NCBI GenBank assembly: GCA_041688015.1
Contig: JBDNIY010000009.1
Coordinates: forward strand, 124,001-188,000
Length of the DNA stretch: 64,000 nucleotides
Direction of reading: 5' to 3'
Source of the DNA: Parvibaculum sp041688015
GTDB lineage: Bacteria; Pseudomonadota; Alphaproteobacteria; Parvibaculales; Parvibaculaceae
Shown: piece by piece, positions 1 through 8,954 of the stretch
Layout: each line of letters opens with the position of its first letter
How positions within the stretch are numbered: position 1 is the first letter of the stretch
The notes under the pieces: generated by a model
Databases searched by the model: none
Seen by the model: only the letters and a program-made list of their open reading frames with translations
What the model was told of the DNA's origin: nothing
Program-made: the position numbers and the translations under genes

Positions 1-2919
1 GGCCGTCGTGTCGGCGTTATTTGTGATGTTCGATGCCGAATTACCCCAGTTCCCCATGCGGCTCAGATCGCCATTAGCAACCGGGTCAGAAGGTTGGGGT
101 GCCCATGAGGCCACCGACGCCTTGGCAGCGGCCAGCTTGCTCGCGTCCAGTTTGCCGGCAATCTCGTCGCGCTTTTGCGCTGCGCCCTTGTCGCCGTCTT
201 TGGCCGCGATGGCGAGCCACTTGTAGGCAAGGCCGAGGTCTTGAGGAACACCAAGGCCGCGCTCTTGGAGAATGGCAAGATTATATTGGCTGTCACCAAG
301 ACCATGATCGGCTGCATCGCCAAACCAGCGCGCCGCGGTCTTAAAATTCTGCTGCGTGCCCCGGCCTTCTGCAAAGATGACCGCCAGATTGTGCATTGCC
401 TTGACGTTGCCCTTGGTCGCAGCCTTTTCGTACCAGACCCGCGCCTTGCCATCGTCCTTGGCCAAGCCACGACCCTTTTCATAAAGCGTTGCCAGGCGAT
501 ATTGCGCGATGGCAAGCCCCTGATCGGCGGCCTGAGTGTACCAATAGGCAGCCTGAGCGAGGTCTTGGGGCACGTTATCGCCATTGGCGTAGCGCTGACC
601 GACCTCATATTGCGCCGCCGGATTGCCCGCGACGGCCGCCGCGCGCAAGGCGCGTTCGGATGCAGGCACATCGCCAAGCGGTGCGCTGGCCACGGGTTTG
701 GAGGGCGCAGGCGTCACTGACGGACCGGCTTTGATGGCGGGGCCGGTGGAGGTCACGGCATGGGCAGGCTTGGCCACGGGCAGAATAGGCGTGGCGGACG
801 CCGAAGCAGCCGCATGCGCTGCTGCCTTGGCGTCCTCCGGTGTGGCCTCCGGCATTGTTGTTGGCAAAGTCGTTGATGGTGTCGCCGCTTCCGGGTTTGA
901 CGGCCCGGCAGGAACGGTTGTCGCTATATCAGCTGATTTCATCGTTTCGGTGTTGGCGTCCATGTCGGCAGGCGCCATCGATACCGCTTTGTCGGTGGCG
1001 CTATTGGGCGTCGATGTCGACACAATGACCGGCTCTGAACTGAGCATTCGGAATGTGCCAACGGCGATGACGGCAACGAGGATCGCGGCAATGGCCGTAA
1101 AAATAAGCTTCTTGGTTCGGCCTTCGCCTTCTTGCACGGCTGCATAACGCGGCGAATGCGGATCGCTATAGCCGTTCGGCCCCATCATGGGTTGTGGGCC
1201 ACTCTGACCGTTCTGTGCGGCGGCCTGTGCAGCGCGCCGTGCGGCCGCCATGAAATCATTGGCTGCTTTGGCAGGCTCATCGATGACGGGCGCTGCGACT
1301 GCCTCATCATCGATGAGATCATCGTCCTCGTCAGGCAGAGGCGCATCAAGCCGTGGCTCGCGGCGTTCCCCGTCCGGGCTCGATGCGAAGGGCGGCGGCA
1401 TGTCGGAGATATAGCTATCGGCCTGAGGTGCCGATGTTGGCGTCAGCGGCGTTGCACGATGAGGGGCGTCTGTCTCTGGGCTGCGAAATTCGCTTACAGG
1501 CCCGTAGCCACCGCCAATCGAGGGCGCATCAAAGTTCGGAATGGGGAAGGCCTGTCCGCTGGGCACAAAGCCGGCCCCTACAGAAGCGGGTTGGCCGACA
1601 TTGACCTGCGGCGAGAGGTTCGTCGAGGCAACTGTCTGTTTGAGCGAGCTGCGGGTCGCCTTAGTTTCGCGTTCAACGCGACCAAGCCGGTCCGTCATGC
1701 GCTCCAGCATCACATTGAGGCTGTCGATTGTATCGCGCGAGCGGTCTTCTGCCGAGTTCATATTGTCAGACATGCCTGCGATGGCGCGCTCAATCGATTG
1801 CGCCGTGGAGGCATTCATTTCTTCGCTCTGACGTACCCGCGCGGCCATCTCTTCCAGACGGATATTCAGCTCTTGCGTGCGCAGGTCGATCTCTTGCGCC
1901 ACATTCTGCCCGCGCACGCTGTCAATATCTTCCAGACGCTTGGCAATGCCTGTGACAGTGAGTTCAAATGTCTTCAGCGTTTCGTCAGTGCGTTTTTCCG
2001 CGCGCTCCAACCGGTGGGTTATGTCGCCCAGATGCGTTTTCAATTGTGCAATAGTTGATTGGTGACGCTCGGCATCGTCCTTTTCGGCGATGGCCTTGAG
2101 GGCAGCGTCCACGGCGTTTCCGCCAACATTGGCGACCGAGCTTTCCATTTTTTCAAGACGCGAGGCGAGCATCTGCATGTGGTCTTCAGCCGCGCGTGCG
2201 CGGGCTTCAGCTTCTTCGCGGGCGTCTTCTTGTTCGTGCTCGTCCACACGTCCGGCAATGTCGTTCAGTGTACGACGAATTTCCGACAGTGACTCGTCAG
2301 TGCGACGTTCGGCTGTTTCCAGATGATCGACAACGGCGTTGACGGCTTTTTCAAGCGTCTGCAATTGCGCCTTGTCATCTGAGCCCTTGCGACCAAATGA
2401 GCCACGTCCGCGTTCAGCGTCTTCCAGACGTTCTGCCAATTGTTGAATTTTGCGTTCCAGTGGATCGAGCGCGCGCGCGTCGGGCGCGGCATGATCGTTC
2501 TGGCGTTCAGATTCTTCAAGACGTTCAGAAAGTATACCCACCGACTGCTCCATGCGGCGCGCAATATCCTGCGTCCGCCGTTCGCTCTGTTCCACACGCG
2601 AAACAATGCCGCGCACCGCTTCTGCGACCGGCTCCATATCAATCGAGATGCGCTCACCAGCAAAGCCGTCGGTTCCCTTGGGCGCAGAGGTGGCATGAGA
2701 GGGGGAGGCAAAGGAAGATGGGTCAGCACGGTCGGGTGTCTCGCCGCTTGCGCGGAGCGACGATGCATCCGACAGGCCGACCTCGTCGGTCCCGCCGTCC
2801 ATGATGACTTGATTGAGCCAGGCACCAAGCGTCACACCCGCACGCCGGGCGGCCTGCTTTGCAGCTTCGCGCGCTTCGGGCTCAATGCCCTTCACGCTCC
2901 AAGGAACACCCGATCTCAT
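1..2919 (-). CDS. PodJ-like polar localisation protein with Sel1 repeats (3' end cut by window edge)
   Basis: The frame stays open for 973 codons from ATG 2919 to the left edge, so the C-terminus is missing. The N-terminus (MRSGVPWSVKGIEPEAREAA) is the conserved opening of alphaproteobacterial PodJ/Sel1 proteins. A long Glu/Arg-rich region with repeated heptad-like segments (about residues 80-400, probable coiled coil) follows. One transmembrane helix lies at about residues 605-623. After a Pro/Ala/Thr-rich linker, Sel1 tetratricopeptide-like repeats (Y.NG..V..D...A..WY..AA..G) lie at about residues 770-910, on the far side of the membrane. Known PodJ proteins mark a cell pole and recruit polar machinery; that role is inferred here. 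An in-frame GTG lies three codons upstream of the chosen ATG. Confidence 0.8.
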   Translation of the reverse strand, partial: MRSGVPWSVKGIEPEAREAAKQAARRAGVTLGAWLNQVIMDGGTDEVGLSDASSLRASGETPDRADPSSFASPSHATSAPKGTDGFAGERISIDMEPVAEAVRGIVSRVEQSERRTQDIARRMEQSVGILSERLEESERQNDHAAPDARALDPLERKIQQLAERLEDAERGRGSFGRKGSDDKAQLQTLEKAVNAVVDHLETAERRTDESLSEIRRTLNDIAGRVDEHEQEDAREEAEARARAAEDHMQMLASRLEKMESSVANVGGNAVDAALKAIAEKDDAERHQSTIAQLKTHLGDITHRLERAEKRTDETLKTFELTVTGIAKRLEDIDSVRGQNVAQEIDLRTQELNIRLEEMAARVRQSEEMNASTAQSIERAIAGMSDNMNSAEDRSRDTIDSLNVMLERMTDRLGRVERETKATRSSLKQTVASTNLSPQVNVGQPASVGAGFVPSGQAFPIPNFDAPSIGGGYGPVSEFRSPETDAPHRATPLTPTSAPQADSYISDMPPPFASSPDGERREPRLDAPLPDEDDDLIDDEAVAAPVIDEPAKAANDFMAAARRAAQAAAQNGQSGPQPMMGPNGYSDPHSPRYAAVQEGEGRTKKLIFTAIAAILVAVIAVGTFRMLSSEPVIVSTSTPNSATDKAVSMAPADMDANTETMKSADIATTVPAGPSNPEAATPSTTLPTTMPEATPEDAKAAAHAAASASATPILPVAKPAHAVTSTGPAIKAGPSVTPAPSKPVASAPLGDVPASERALRAAAVAGNPAAQYEVGQRYANGDNVPQDLAQAAYWYTQAADQGLAIAQYRLATLYEKGRGLAKDDGKARVWYEKAATKGNVKAMHNLAVIFAEGRGTQQNFKTAARWFGDAADHGLGDSQYNLAILQERGLGVPQDLGLAYKWLAIAAKDGDKGAAQKRDEIAGKLDASKLAAAKASVASWAPQPSDPVANGDLSRMGNWGNSASNITNNADTTA

Positions 2920-3218
2920 CCGAATCACTGCCCGTTAACCGTTTTGAGGAGTATAGGCCACATCATCTAGTATTAAGAAGTGCGACGGCTTCTATTCCTG
3001 TGCCGTTTGAGCCCCTTAAAGGCCTGTCTTGCCCGGTTCTTAGCCCGACCGACCTCGCGAGGGGAAATTCAGACACAAAATTGCACCTGCATGAAACGCC
3101 AGTGACGGTAAATACCGCGTTAATGAGTGTTGAAATTCCGTGTTTTTATCCACAAATCGCGCAAAAGATGACTCATTGCGGGACGATTCGTCCATATCGC
3201 AGGTCCCCCTTTCACGGC
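2920..3218. other. Intergenic region upstream of the PodJ-like gene
   Basis: About 300 bp between two minus-strand genes. It must carry the PodJ-like promoter. GANTC (CcrM methylation) motifs occur near 2923 and 3187, but such short sites are common and no clear CtrA box was seen. No RNA gene or ORF is supported. Confidence 0.4.
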
Positions 3219-3773
3219 CTATGGCGCGGCAAATAGCTGTGTTGCGTAAACTCGGTTTCCCGACCGCGCGATCCCGACACCGCTACGCAGATAAGACCCA
3301 CTGCGGATGTTCTTGCGATGCGGCGGGCTGGCGATCCATTGCTTAACGAATTTAGCAGCCAGAGCCTCCGACGACAGCGCTTGCGCGCCTTCGATCACGG
3401 CGATGTTTTCGCCATAGCTGGCATGAAAATTGGGCGATAGTGCTTTGATGCGCTCGCCCGGTCCTTGCCCGTCGGGGTTGAAGTGCCCGAAGAAGCCGCG
3501 CGTGGCCATGTCTGCGCTGTGGACCGCGGCGGCACGTTGCAACATTGGATCATTTGTCAGCGTTTGCAGCTTGTAGGAAGCGCGATAGGCATTGATGTCG
3601 GCCAGAATGGCGCGACTCAGCGCGTCAGGCGCTTGGGCCGCCGCGCTGGCACCTGCGGGTAGTGATGTGACGTTGACGCGGGTTGGCGGTGGCGGTGTAC
3701 CCGTGCTGGTGGCGCAGCCAGCCAGCAGCAGCGCGATGCCGAACAACGCCGATAATTCGCGAGAAACGCTCAT
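3219..3773 (-). CDS. CAP/SCP-domain lipoprotein
   Basis: Protein of 184 residues starting at ATG 3773, which has a good GGGAG ribosome site; the longer frame from 3818 is less likely. The N-terminus is a signal peptide ending in a lipobox (LLLAG-C), so the mature protein should be lipid-anchored outside the cytoplasm. The rest is a CAP (SCP/PR-1) domain: an INAYRASY start, an H-S-x-D-M motif, GHFNPDG, a GENIA motif and a C-terminal W-x-x-SPPHRKNI segment. Bacterial CAP proteins have no single agreed function. It diverges from the merR gene, so the operator between them could affect both. Confidence 0.85.
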   Translation of the reverse strand: MSVSRELSALFGIALLLAGCATSTGTPPPPTRVNVTSLPAGASAAAQAPDALSRAILADINAYRASYKLQTLTNDPMLQRAAAVHSADMATRGFFGHFNPDGQGPGERIKALSPNFHASYGENIAVIEGAQALSSEALAAKFVKQWIASPPHRKNIRSGSYLRSGVGIARSGNRVYATQLFAAP

Positions 3774-3837
3774 TTTTTTATCTCCCTCGTCCCAATTTTT
3801 GGTTCCGACCCCAGCCAAATCTAGGGTGACCTAAGCC

Positions 3838-3859
3838 TTGACGTTTACGTCAACGTAAA
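3838..3859. promoter_or_regulatory. Overlapping double palindrome, candidate MerR-family operator
   Basis: Two 16-bp inverted repeats overlap: TTGACG-N4-CGTCAA at 3838-3853 and TTTACG-N4-CGTAAA at 3844-3859. The site lies between the divergent lipoprotein and merR starts. ACG/CGT half-sites of this kind are known for LiuR-type MerR regulators of acyl-CoA catabolism. Autoregulation and control of the downstream beta-oxidation genes is inferred. Confidence 0.6.
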
Positions 3860-3994
3860 TTAGCGTATTGCCAATTAGAAAATTCACGAAAATCGACATT
3901 CACAACAGCGACCGGACATGCGGTGCGCAGGGGGCGGCGAGTGCCACGCCCTGAATATAGACCGTAGTCCACATCACAGGGAGCGAGTCACAAA

Positions 3995-4552
3995 ATGGAA
4001 AATCAAACCAACACCACACATCATGCCGCCGCCAGCGAAACCCACGCGATGGCTACACATGCCAATGGCAAACCCATTACCTATTCGATCACGCAGCTTG
4101 CCGAGGAATTCGGCCTGACGACGCGCGCGATCCGCTTTTACGAAGACAAGGCGCTTTTGAAGCCCGAACGTCAGGGCCAGACGCGCATCTATCATCCCCG
4201 TGATCGGGCACGCCTAATCCTGATCGTGCGCGGTAAAAATGTCGGCTTGGCATTGTCCGAGATCAAAGAGATCCTCAGCCTCTATGATCTTTCCGACGGC
4301 TGCGAAACGCAAAATCGCGTGGCCATCGACAAATTCAGCCGCCGCATCGCTAGCCTTGAAACGCAGCGCCATGAAATCGATCTGCAAATCGAGACATTGA
4401 AAGAAAGCTGCGCCAATCTAGAATCCCAGCTTGCCGGCCAGATCGCTGAGAGCAAACTTGTCAAAAATGTCGCCGAACAGCGTAAGCGCCAAAAGACGAC
4501 AGCGGCTAAGATGACGGCGCTCCATGCCGCAGCGGCTCACGCAACCGCCTGA
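3995..4552 (+). CDS. MerR-family transcriptional regulator, likely of beta-oxidation genes
   Basis: 185 residues. After a His/Ala/Thr-rich tail, the MerR winged helix-turn-helix runs from about residue 28 (YSITQLAEEFGLTTRAIRFY) through an ALLKPERQGQ-type wing to about residue 95. A long dimerisation coiled coil follows (about 105-165). There is no obvious metal-binding Cys cluster, so it resembles the LiuR/acyl-CoA type more than metal sensors. It lies 31 bp before a run of four beta-oxidation genes in the same direction and just after the palindromic operator candidate. This context suggests a repressor relieved by an acyl-CoA or CoA intermediate; the ligand is unknown. Confidence 0.85.
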   Translation: MENQTNTTHHAAASETHAMATHANGKPITYSITQLAEEFGLTTRAIRFYEDKALLKPERQGQTRIYHPRDRARLILIVRGKNVGLALSEIKEILSLYDLSDGCETQNRVAIDKFSRRIASLETQRHEIDLQIETLKESCANLESQLAGQIAESKLVKNVAEQRKRQKTTAAKMTALHAAAAHATA

Positions 4553-4583
4553 GGCTTTCCTCTAACGACCAGGCTCACATCAC

Positions 4584-6371
4584 ATGCCCACCTACAAAGC
4601 CCCCTTGGCAGAATATCGTTTTCTGCTGAACGACACGTTCAACCTGTCACAATATGCAGCGCTCCCCGGCTTTGCCGATGCGCCCATGGATATTGTCGAT
4701 CAGATCTTCGAGGAGGCGGCAAAACTCGCAGAAGAAATCCTGCAGCCGTTGAACATGGTGGGCGATCAAGTGGGTTGCAAATTGGAGAACGGCGTCGTCA
4801 CCACGCCGCCGGGCTTCAAGGAGGCATACAAGACACTCGTGGACGGCGGCTGGCCCGCACTGGTCGCCGATCCTGCTTATGGGGGCCAAGGCCTTCCCAA
4901 TACGCTGGGTGTCTTGTTCAACGAAATGGTTTCGTCAGCCAATATGGCTTTCGGCATGTATCCTGGCCTGAGCCACGGCGCTTATTCCGCGCTTTTGCAT
5001 CACGGTACCGATGAGCTCAAAGACAAATATCTGCCCAAGCTCGTCACCGGCGAATGGACCGGCACGATGAACTTGACCGAGCCGCAATGCGGCACGGATT
5101 TGGGGTTGATCCGCACCAAGGCCGAACCGTTGGATGATGGCTCCTACAAGATTAACGGCACCAAGATTTTCATCTCCGCTGGCGAGCACGATCTGGCCGA
5201 CAATATTATTCATCTGGTGCTGGCCCGCATCGAAGGCGACACACCCGGCATCAAAGGCATCTCGCTTTTTATCGTGCCGAAATTCTTAGTGAAAGATGAC
5301 GGCTCGCTGGGCGCGCGCAATGGCGTCTCTTGTGGCGCGCTGGAAGAAAAGATGGGCATTCACGGCAATGCCACCGCCGTCTTGAACTATGACGACGCCA
5401 TCGGTTGGCTGGTTGGCGAGCGTGAAAAAGGCATGCGCGCCATGTTCACCATGATGAACGAAGCGCGTTTGGGTGTTGGCCTGCAAGGCTTGTCGCAATC
5501 GGAAGTGGCGCTGCAAAATGCAGTCTCCTATGCCAAGGAACGCCTGCAAGGCCGTTCTCTCACGGGCACGAAAGACGCTGACAAGCCTGCCGACCAGTTG
5601 CTCGTTCATCCCGACATTCGCCGCATGTTGCTCAACGCCAAGTCTTTTAACGAAGGCGCACGTGCGCTGCTCGTCTGGACCGCGCTGCATGGCGATCTGA
5701 GCCATGCCTCCGATGATGCGGCCGTGCGCGAAACCGGCGATGACATGATGGCGCTGCTCACACCCGTCGTGAAGGGCTATATGACGGATCGCGGCTTTGC
5801 CAATGCGGTCGAGGCCCAACAGGTTTGGGGCGGGCATGGCTATATCAGCGAAAACGGCATGAGCCAATTTGTCCGTGATGCCCGTATCGCGATGATCTAT
5901 GAAGGCGCTAACGGCGTGCAGGCGCTTGATCTTGTTGGCCGCAAACTCGCGTCGAATGGCGGGCGTGGCGTCTTCGCCTTCTTCAAACTGATCGATGATT
6001 TCGTCGCCAACAATAAAGACAAAAGACTTGGCCTCTATACCGACGCGCTTCTGGCCGCCCGCAAGGACCTTGAGGCCGCGACTACGTGGTTCATGGAAAA
6101 CGCGCTAGAAAACCCTGACAACGCAGGCGCTGGCTCCACCGACTATATGCACCTCTTCGGCGTCACCGCCATTGCCTATATGTGGGTGCTGATGGCGAAA
6201 GCCGCACTCGAACAGCTTGCCAAGGGCGAGGGCGACACGGCCTTTTATGAAACCAAACTCAAGACGGCGCGTTACTATATGGACCGCGTGGTGCCTGAAA
6301 CCGCAACGCATCTGGCGCGCGTCAAAGTGGGTGCTGCGCCGCTGATGGCTTTTGAGGCCGACGAATTCTAA
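4584..6371 (+). CDS. Long (595 aa) acyl-CoA dehydrogenase with C-terminal extension
   Basis: FAD enzyme that introduces the alpha-beta double bond in an acyl-CoA, first step of beta-oxidation. The short N-terminal helix region (YRFLLNDTFN) is typical of the 590-600 residue subfamily that also contains DmdC-like and some FadE enzymes. The middle domain has MNLTEPQCGTDLG and a KI(N)GTKIFIS stretch. The catalytic Glu is seen in MIYEGANGVQ (Glu440), and an extra helical C-terminal domain follows (about 470-595). Substrate cannot be told from sequence: medium/long-chain acyl-CoA or methylmercaptopropionyl-CoA are both possible. First enzyme gene after merR and probably co-transcribed with the next three. 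Confidence 0.9.
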   Translation: MPTYKAPLAEYRFLLNDTFNLSQYAALPGFADAPMDIVDQIFEEAAKLAEEILQPLNMVGDQVGCKLENGVVTTPPGFKEAYKTLVDGGWPALVADPAYGGQGLPNTLGVLFNEMVSSANMAFGMYPGLSHGAYSALLHHGTDELKDKYLPKLVTGEWTGTMNLTEPQCGTDLGLIRTKAEPLDDGSYKINGTKIFISAGEHDLADNIIHLVLARIEGDTPGIKGISLFIVPKFLVKDDGSLGARNGVSCGALEEKMGIHGNATAVLNYDDAIGWLVGEREKGMRAMFTMMNEARLGVGLQGLSQSEVALQNAVSYAKERLQGRSLTGTKDADKPADQLLVHPDIRRMLLNAKSFNEGARALLVWTALHGDLSHASDDAAVRETGDDMMALLTPVVKGYMTDRGFANAVEAQQVWGGHGYISENGMSQFVRDARIAMIYEGANGVQALDLVGRKLASNGGRGVFAFFKLIDDFVANNKDKRLGLYTDALLAARKDLEAATTWFMENALENPDNAGAGSTDYMHLFGVTAIAYMWVLMAKAALEQLAKGEGDTAFYETKLKTARYYMDRVVPETATHLARVKVGAAPLMAFEADEF

Positions 6372-6427
6372 CAGACGACAAAACAGAAAATGCCGCCGCA
6401 AAAAGGCGGTCTAACGGGAGACGATGA

Positions 6428-7585
6428 ATGACGATGATTGCCGGCTACAAATCGCCATGGCTGAACGAAGAACTTGAAATCCTGCAAGACGCGGTTGCCA
6501 AATTTTATAAAAAGGAATTTGTGCCCCATAACGAGCGTTGGAACGAGCAGGGCTATGTTGACCGTGACGCTTGGAACAAGGCAGGCGAGGCCGGCATTCT
6601 GTGCGCCTCGATCTCCGAGGAATATGGCGGCGGTGGCGGCAATTTTGCTCACGAAATGGTCATCACCCAAGAGCAGGCCCGCGCAGGCGTCGGCGGCTTC
6701 GGCAATAGCGTGCATTCAGGCATCGTCGCGCATTACATCCAGTCCTACGGCACCGAAGAACAAAAGAAGAAGTGGCTGCCCAAAATGGCCAGCGGCGAAA
6801 TGGTCGGTGCCATCGCCATGACCGAACCCGGCACTGGGTCTGACTTGCAAGGCGTCAAGGCAACGGCCAAGAAAGTCGGCAACCAATATGTCGTGAACGG
6901 CCAAAAGACCTTCATCACCAATGGCCAGCAATCAACGCTGATCTGCGTCGTCGCCAAAACTGACCCAACGGCCGGGGCCAAGGGCACCTCGCTCATCATG
7001 GTCGAAACCGAAGAAGTTGAAGGTTTCCGCCGTGGCCGTAACCTGAACAAAGTCGGCCAGCACGCGCAGGACACGTCCGAACTCTTCTTTGATGATGTGA
7101 AAGTCCCCACTTCCAATTTGCTCGGTACCGAAGAAGGCAAGGGCTTCTTCCAGTTGATGCAGCAGCTCCCCCAAGAGCGTCTTATCATTTCGATTCAGGC
7201 CTGTGTGGCCATGGAGCGCGCCGTGGAGCTGACGGCAGAATACACCAAAGAACGCAAAGCCTTCGGCAAGAGCATTTTGGATTTCCAGAACACGCAGTTC
7301 AAGTTAGCCGAATGTAAAACAGAAGCAGCGATTGCCCGCGTCTTTGTCGATGACTGCGCGGTGAAACTGCTCGATGGCAAACTTGATGCCACCACGGCTG
7401 CCATGGCGAAATGGTGGACCACGCAGAAACAGTGCGAGATCGTGGACACCTGCCTCCAGTTCTTTGGCGGCTATGGCTATATGCTCGAATACCCGATTGG
7501 TCAGATGTATCAAGATGCCCGCGTCCAGAAGATTTACGGCGGCACCAATGAGATCATGAAAATGCTAATCGCCCGCACGCTTTGA
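6428..7585 (+). CDS. Acyl-CoA dehydrogenase, long-chain/isovaleryl active-site type
   Basis: 385 residues, start ATG 6428 after a GGGAG ribosome site. Three domains are recognisable: N-terminal helices, a beta domain (AIAMTEPGTGSDLQG, FITNG) and C-terminal helices ending in KIYGGTNEIMKMLIAR. The usual C-terminal catalytic Glu position is Gly (Gly371). Instead Glu250 in LPQERL aligns with the helix-G base known from long-chain and isovaleryl-CoA dehydrogenases, so the enzyme should be active. It follows the first dehydrogenase by 56 bp in the merR-headed set. Exact chain-length range is not known. Confidence 0.9.
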   Translation: MTMIAGYKSPWLNEELEILQDAVAKFYKKEFVPHNERWNEQGYVDRDAWNKAGEAGILCASISEEYGGGGGNFAHEMVITQEQARAGVGGFGNSVHSGIVAHYIQSYGTEEQKKKWLPKMASGEMVGAIAMTEPGTGSDLQGVKATAKKVGNQYVVNGQKTFITNGQQSTLICVVAKTDPTAGAKGTSLIMVETEEVEGFRRGRNLNKVGQHAQDTSELFFDDVKVPTSNLLGTEEGKGFFQLMQQLPQERLIISIQACVAMERAVELTAEYTKERKAFGKSILDFQNTQFKLAECKTEAAIARVFVDDCAVKLLDGKLDATTAAMAKWWTTQKQCEIVDTCLQFFGGYGYMLEYPIGQMYQDARVQKIYGGTNEIMKMLIARTL

Positions 7586-7600
7586 GTTTCAAATTGATCC

Positions 7601-7655
7601 TCATCCTAAGGAGGCGGCGTAGGCTGCCGTCTCGAAGGACGAGGCCCCAGGCAGG
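7601..7655 (+). repeat. Interspersed palindromic repeat, family A (copy 1)
   Basis: GC-rich hairpin element with the conserved 3' part CCGTCTCGAAGGACGAGGCC. Fills most of the gap between the dehydrogenase and thiolase genes; the thiolase ribosome site begins directly after it. Confidence 0.8.
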
Positions 7656-7666
7656 GAGACCCTAAA

Positions 7667-8872
7667 ATGGCCGACGCATATATCTACGACACCGTTCGTA
7701 CCCCCCGCGGTAAAGGCAAGAAAGACGGCTCGCTGCATGAAGTGACCGCGCTGGAGCTCGGTACGCAAGTACTGAAGGCGCTGCGTGATCGCAATGGCCT
7801 CGATACGTCCCGTGTTGACGATGTGATTTTTGGCTGTGTCGATCCCGTCGGCGAGCAGGGCGGCGACATTGCCCGCATCGCAGTGCTCAACGCCGATTAT
7901 GCCCAAACTGTTGCAGGCGTGCAGATCAATCGTTTCTGCGCCTCAGGTCTCGAAGCGACCAACATGGCAGCCGCCAAGGTCATGTGCGGTGAAGCTGATA
8001 TGGCCATCGGCGGCGGTGTTGAAAGCATGTCGCGCGTCGGCATGGGCGCCTCAGGCGGCGCATGGTCATCTGATCCGAGCGTCGCTTTTAAATCTTATTT
8101 CACGCCGCAAGGCATCGGCGCTGACCTCATCGCGACGAAATACGGCTTTTCGCGCGCCGACGTGGACGCCTATGCGGTGGAAAGCCAGAAGCGCGCGGCC
8201 AATGCCTGGAATCAAGGCTACTTCAAAGGCTCCGTCATCCCCGTGCGCGACATTAACGGGCTCACCATTCTCGATCATGACGAACACATGCGCCCCGACG
8301 CCACCATGCAGTCGCTCGGTTCGCTCGGCCCCTCGTTTCAGGGCATGGGCGAATTTGCTTTTGATGGCGTAGCGCTGCAGCGTTACCCCGAAGTCGAAGA
8401 GATCATCCACGTCCATCACGCGGGCAACTCGTCGGGCATCGTCGATGGCGCATCAGGCGTTCTTGTCGGCAATCTCGATACCGGCAAGGCGATGGGCCTC
8501 AAACCCCGCGCCCGCATCCGCGCCATGGCCTCCATTGGGTCAGAACCGTCGATCATGCTCACAGGCCCGGCCGATGTGTCACGCAAGGTCTTGAAGAAGG
8601 CGGGCATGAACCCCGACGACATCGACCTTTACGAGTTGAACGAAGCCTTCGCCTCGGTCGTCCTGCGCATGATGCAGTCGCTGGATATCTCGCATGACAA
8701 GATGAACGTCAATGGCGGCGCGATTGCCATGGGCCACCCGCTGGGCGCGACCGGCGGCATGATCCTCGGCACTGTGCTCGACGAACTTGAACGTCGCAAT
8801 CTCAACACCGCGCTTGTTACGCTCTGCGTCGGCGCTGGCATGGGCACGGCGACCATCATCGAGCGCGTGTAA
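7667..8872 (+). CDS. Acetyl-CoA C-acyltransferase (thiolase)
   Basis: 401-residue thiolase that cleaves 3-ketoacyl-CoA with CoA, last step of beta-oxidation. The catalytic residues are visible: acylated Cys91 in NRFCASGLEA, His357 in GHPLGATGG and Cys387 in LCVGAGMG. The loop between about residues 120 and 230 is shorter than in biosynthetic PhaA-type enzymes. Together with the following FadB-type gene this suggests the degradative (FadA-like) role. A ribosome site (CAGGGAG) is placed just after a family A repeat. Same strand as, and probably in one transcript with, the flanking dehydrogenase and FadB genes. Confidence 0.9.
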   Translation: MADAYIYDTVRTPRGKGKKDGSLHEVTALELGTQVLKALRDRNGLDTSRVDDVIFGCVDPVGEQGGDIARIAVLNADYAQTVAGVQINRFCASGLEATNMAAAKVMCGEADMAIGGGVESMSRVGMGASGGAWSSDPSVAFKSYFTPQGIGADLIATKYGFSRADVDAYAVESQKRAANAWNQGYFKGSVIPVRDINGLTILDHDEHMRPDATMQSLGSLGPSFQGMGEFAFDGVALQRYPEVEEIIHVHHAGNSSGIVDGASGVLVGNLDTGKAMGLKPRARIRAMASIGSEPSIMLTGPADVSRKVLKKAGMNPDDIDLYELNEAFASVVLRMMQSLDISHDKMNVNGGAIAMGHPLGATGGMILGTVLDELERRNLNTALVTLCVGAGMGTATIIERV

Positions 8873-8890
8873 TTTCATTCAGATTTTCTC

Positions 8891-8945
8891 CTTACCCTGA
8901 GGAGGCGGCAAAGCCGCCGTCTCGAAGGGCGAGGCCCCAGCAGGG
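8891..8945 (+). repeat. Interspersed palindromic repeat, family A (copy 2)
   Basis: Same element as at 7601, here with a perfect GGCGGC...GCCGCC inner stem, filling the gap between thiolase and FadB-type genes. The fadB ribosome site (CAGGGAT) follows at once. Confidence 0.8.
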
Positions 8946-8954
8946 ATAACAGCT

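Noticed and set aside
1132..2058. 308-codon plus-strand ORF
   Set aside because: Antisense shadow of the PodJ-like gene; composition not coding-like and no family match.
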